Source: Pseudomonadota bacterium (GTDB lineage Bacteria; Pseudomonadota; Alphaproteobacteria; Acetobacterales; Acetobacteraceae). From it: a DNA stretch of 14,011 nt. Shown piece after piece: positions 13,281 through 14,011 of the stretch; position 1 is the stretch's first letter; each line of letters starts with the position of its first letter. The notes below the pieces were generated by a model that searched no databases, was not told the DNA's origin, and worked only from the letters and a program-made list of their open reading frames with translations. The translations under genes and the position numbers were made by a program. The stretch spans positions 1-14,011 of the forward strand of contig JAKAZJ010000009.1 in the NCBI GenBank assembly GCA_021826565.1, given 5' to 3'.

Positions 13281-14011
13281 CCGGCCGGGTGCTGATCGCG
13301 GGCGCCGGGATCGGCGGGCTGACCGCGGCGCTGGCGCTGATTGCACGTGGCCAGGACGTTGTGGTGCTGGAACAGGCGCGCGTGCTGCGCGAACTCGGCG
13401 CGGGGGTGCAACTGGGGCCGAACGGGACCCGCGTGCTGATCGCGCTGGGGCTGGGTCCGGCGCTGGAAGCGGTGGTCTGCCCCGCCGCGGGCAAGGCGAT
13501 CCGGCTGTGGAACACGGGACAAACCTTCCCGCTGTTCGACCTGGGGGAGAGCGCGGTCGCGCGCTATGGCGCGCCCTATTGGATGGTCCATCGCGGCGAT
13601 CTGCACGCGATCCTGCTGGCGGCGCTGACCGCGCGGCAGCCGGATGCGCTGCGGCTGGGGGCGACGGTCGCGGGGTTTGCGCAAGATGCCGGCGCGGTGT
13701 CGGTCCGGCTGGCCGATGGCGAAACGGTTGCCGGCGCCGTGCTGGTGGCGGCGGACGGGGTGCATTCGGCGGTGCGCCGGCAGATGGTGGGCGGGGGCGG
13801 TGCGCGCTTCACCGGGCTGATGGCCTGGCGCGGCCTGGTGGCGATGGAACGCCTGCCGGCGCATCAGCGCCAGTTGGTCGGGACCAACTGGAACGGCTCC
13901 GGCGGGCATGTGGTGACGTATCCGCTGCGCCGCGGCGCGATCCTGAATTTCGTGGGCGTCACGGAACGCGCCGACTGGACTGCGGAATCATGGAACGATC
14001 CGGGGACCGTG
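13277..14011 (+). CDS. Second FAD-dependent class A monooxygenase, partial at the right edge
   Basis: A reading frame of 245 codons starts at GTG 13277 and is still open at the last base, so the C-terminal third or so (with the GD motif) is missing. Seen: VLIAGAGIGGLTAALALIARG (5-25), the acidic Glu32 that binds the adenosine ribose, LREL GAGVQLGPNGTRVL (38-54), WMVHRGDLHAILLAAL (102-117), and VLVAADGVHSAVRRQM (155-170, DG motif). LMAWRGLVAME (181-191) and the later VTYPLRRG are typical of the salicylate hydroxylase / 3-hydroxybenzoate 6-hydroxylase subgroup. The GTGA overlap with the previous gene implies translational coupling. The true substrate cannot be told from half a protein. Confidence 0.88.
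   Translation, partial: MTGRVLIAGAGIGGLTAALALIARGQDVVVLEQARVLRELGAGVQLGPNGTRVLIALGLGPALEAVVCPAAGKAIRLWNTGQTFPLFDLGESAVARYGAPYWMVHRGDLHAILLAALTARQPDALRLGATVAGFAQDAGAVSVRLADGETVAGAVLVAADGVHSAVRRQMVGGGGARFTGLMAWRGLVAMERLPAHQRQLVGTNWNGSGGHVVTYPLRRGAILNFVGVTERADWTAESWNDPGTV

Noticed and set aside
1..14011. Search for CRISPR arrays, tRNA/rRNA genes, insertion sequences, phage or defence genes
   Set aside because: I saw no spaced repeats, cloverleaf-like sequence, transposase motif, integrase, toxin-antitoxin pair or known defence domain on either strand.

Overview
The window is a stretch of very GC-rich (about 70% by eye), densely packed bacterial chromosome. The codon bias, the NadQ/NrtR-like regulator and the general gene style suggest an alphaproteobacterium, most likely of the Acetobacteraceae/Rhodospirillales type. 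This placement is inference: there is no rRNA or marker gene here. I see no tRNA, CRISPR array, insertion sequence, prophage or plasmid signature.

Layout from left to right. (1) 1-2884 is a small cell-envelope block: a 108-aa unknown protein and a GT4 glycosyltransferase on the minus strand, divergent from a plus-strand kinase related to the N-terminal domain of HldE/RfaE (heptose-7-phosphate kinase). (2) 2967-5365 is a translationally coupled pair on the plus strand: a luciferase-like flavin monooxygenase and a class III PLP aminotransferase (ATGA overlap). A separate aldo/keto reductase follows (5539-6525). (3) 9374-6527 is a compact minus-strand operon, SDR -> acyl-CoA dehydrogenase -> HpcH/CitE-like lyase, with 14-nt gaps; it looks like a catabolic acyl-CoA module. 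(4) 9459-10343 is a NadQ-type regulator with a degenerate Nudix-like domain and a winged helix, divergent from the SDR operon. (5) 10351-11250 is a metal-dependent cyclase-family hydrolase on the minus strand, divergent from a 2OG-Fe(II) oxygenase (11396-12028). (6) 12060-14011 holds two tandem class A FAD monooxygenases with a GTGA overlap; the second is cut by the window edge.

Taken together, most of the region looks like accessory small-molecule catabolism: several flavin enzymes, a hydrolase of the arylformamidase/isatin hydrolase fold, a transaminase and an acyl-CoA module. No substrate can be fixed from sequence alone. I did not find a clearly new multi-gene system. The points most worth a second look are a glycosyltransferase whose only well-placed start is an ATC codon, a heptokinase-like protein with eroded catalytic motifs and no cytidylyltransferase domain, an acyl-CoA dehydrogenase lacking the usual C-terminal catalytic glutamate, and inverted or direct repeats in two divergent promoter regions.
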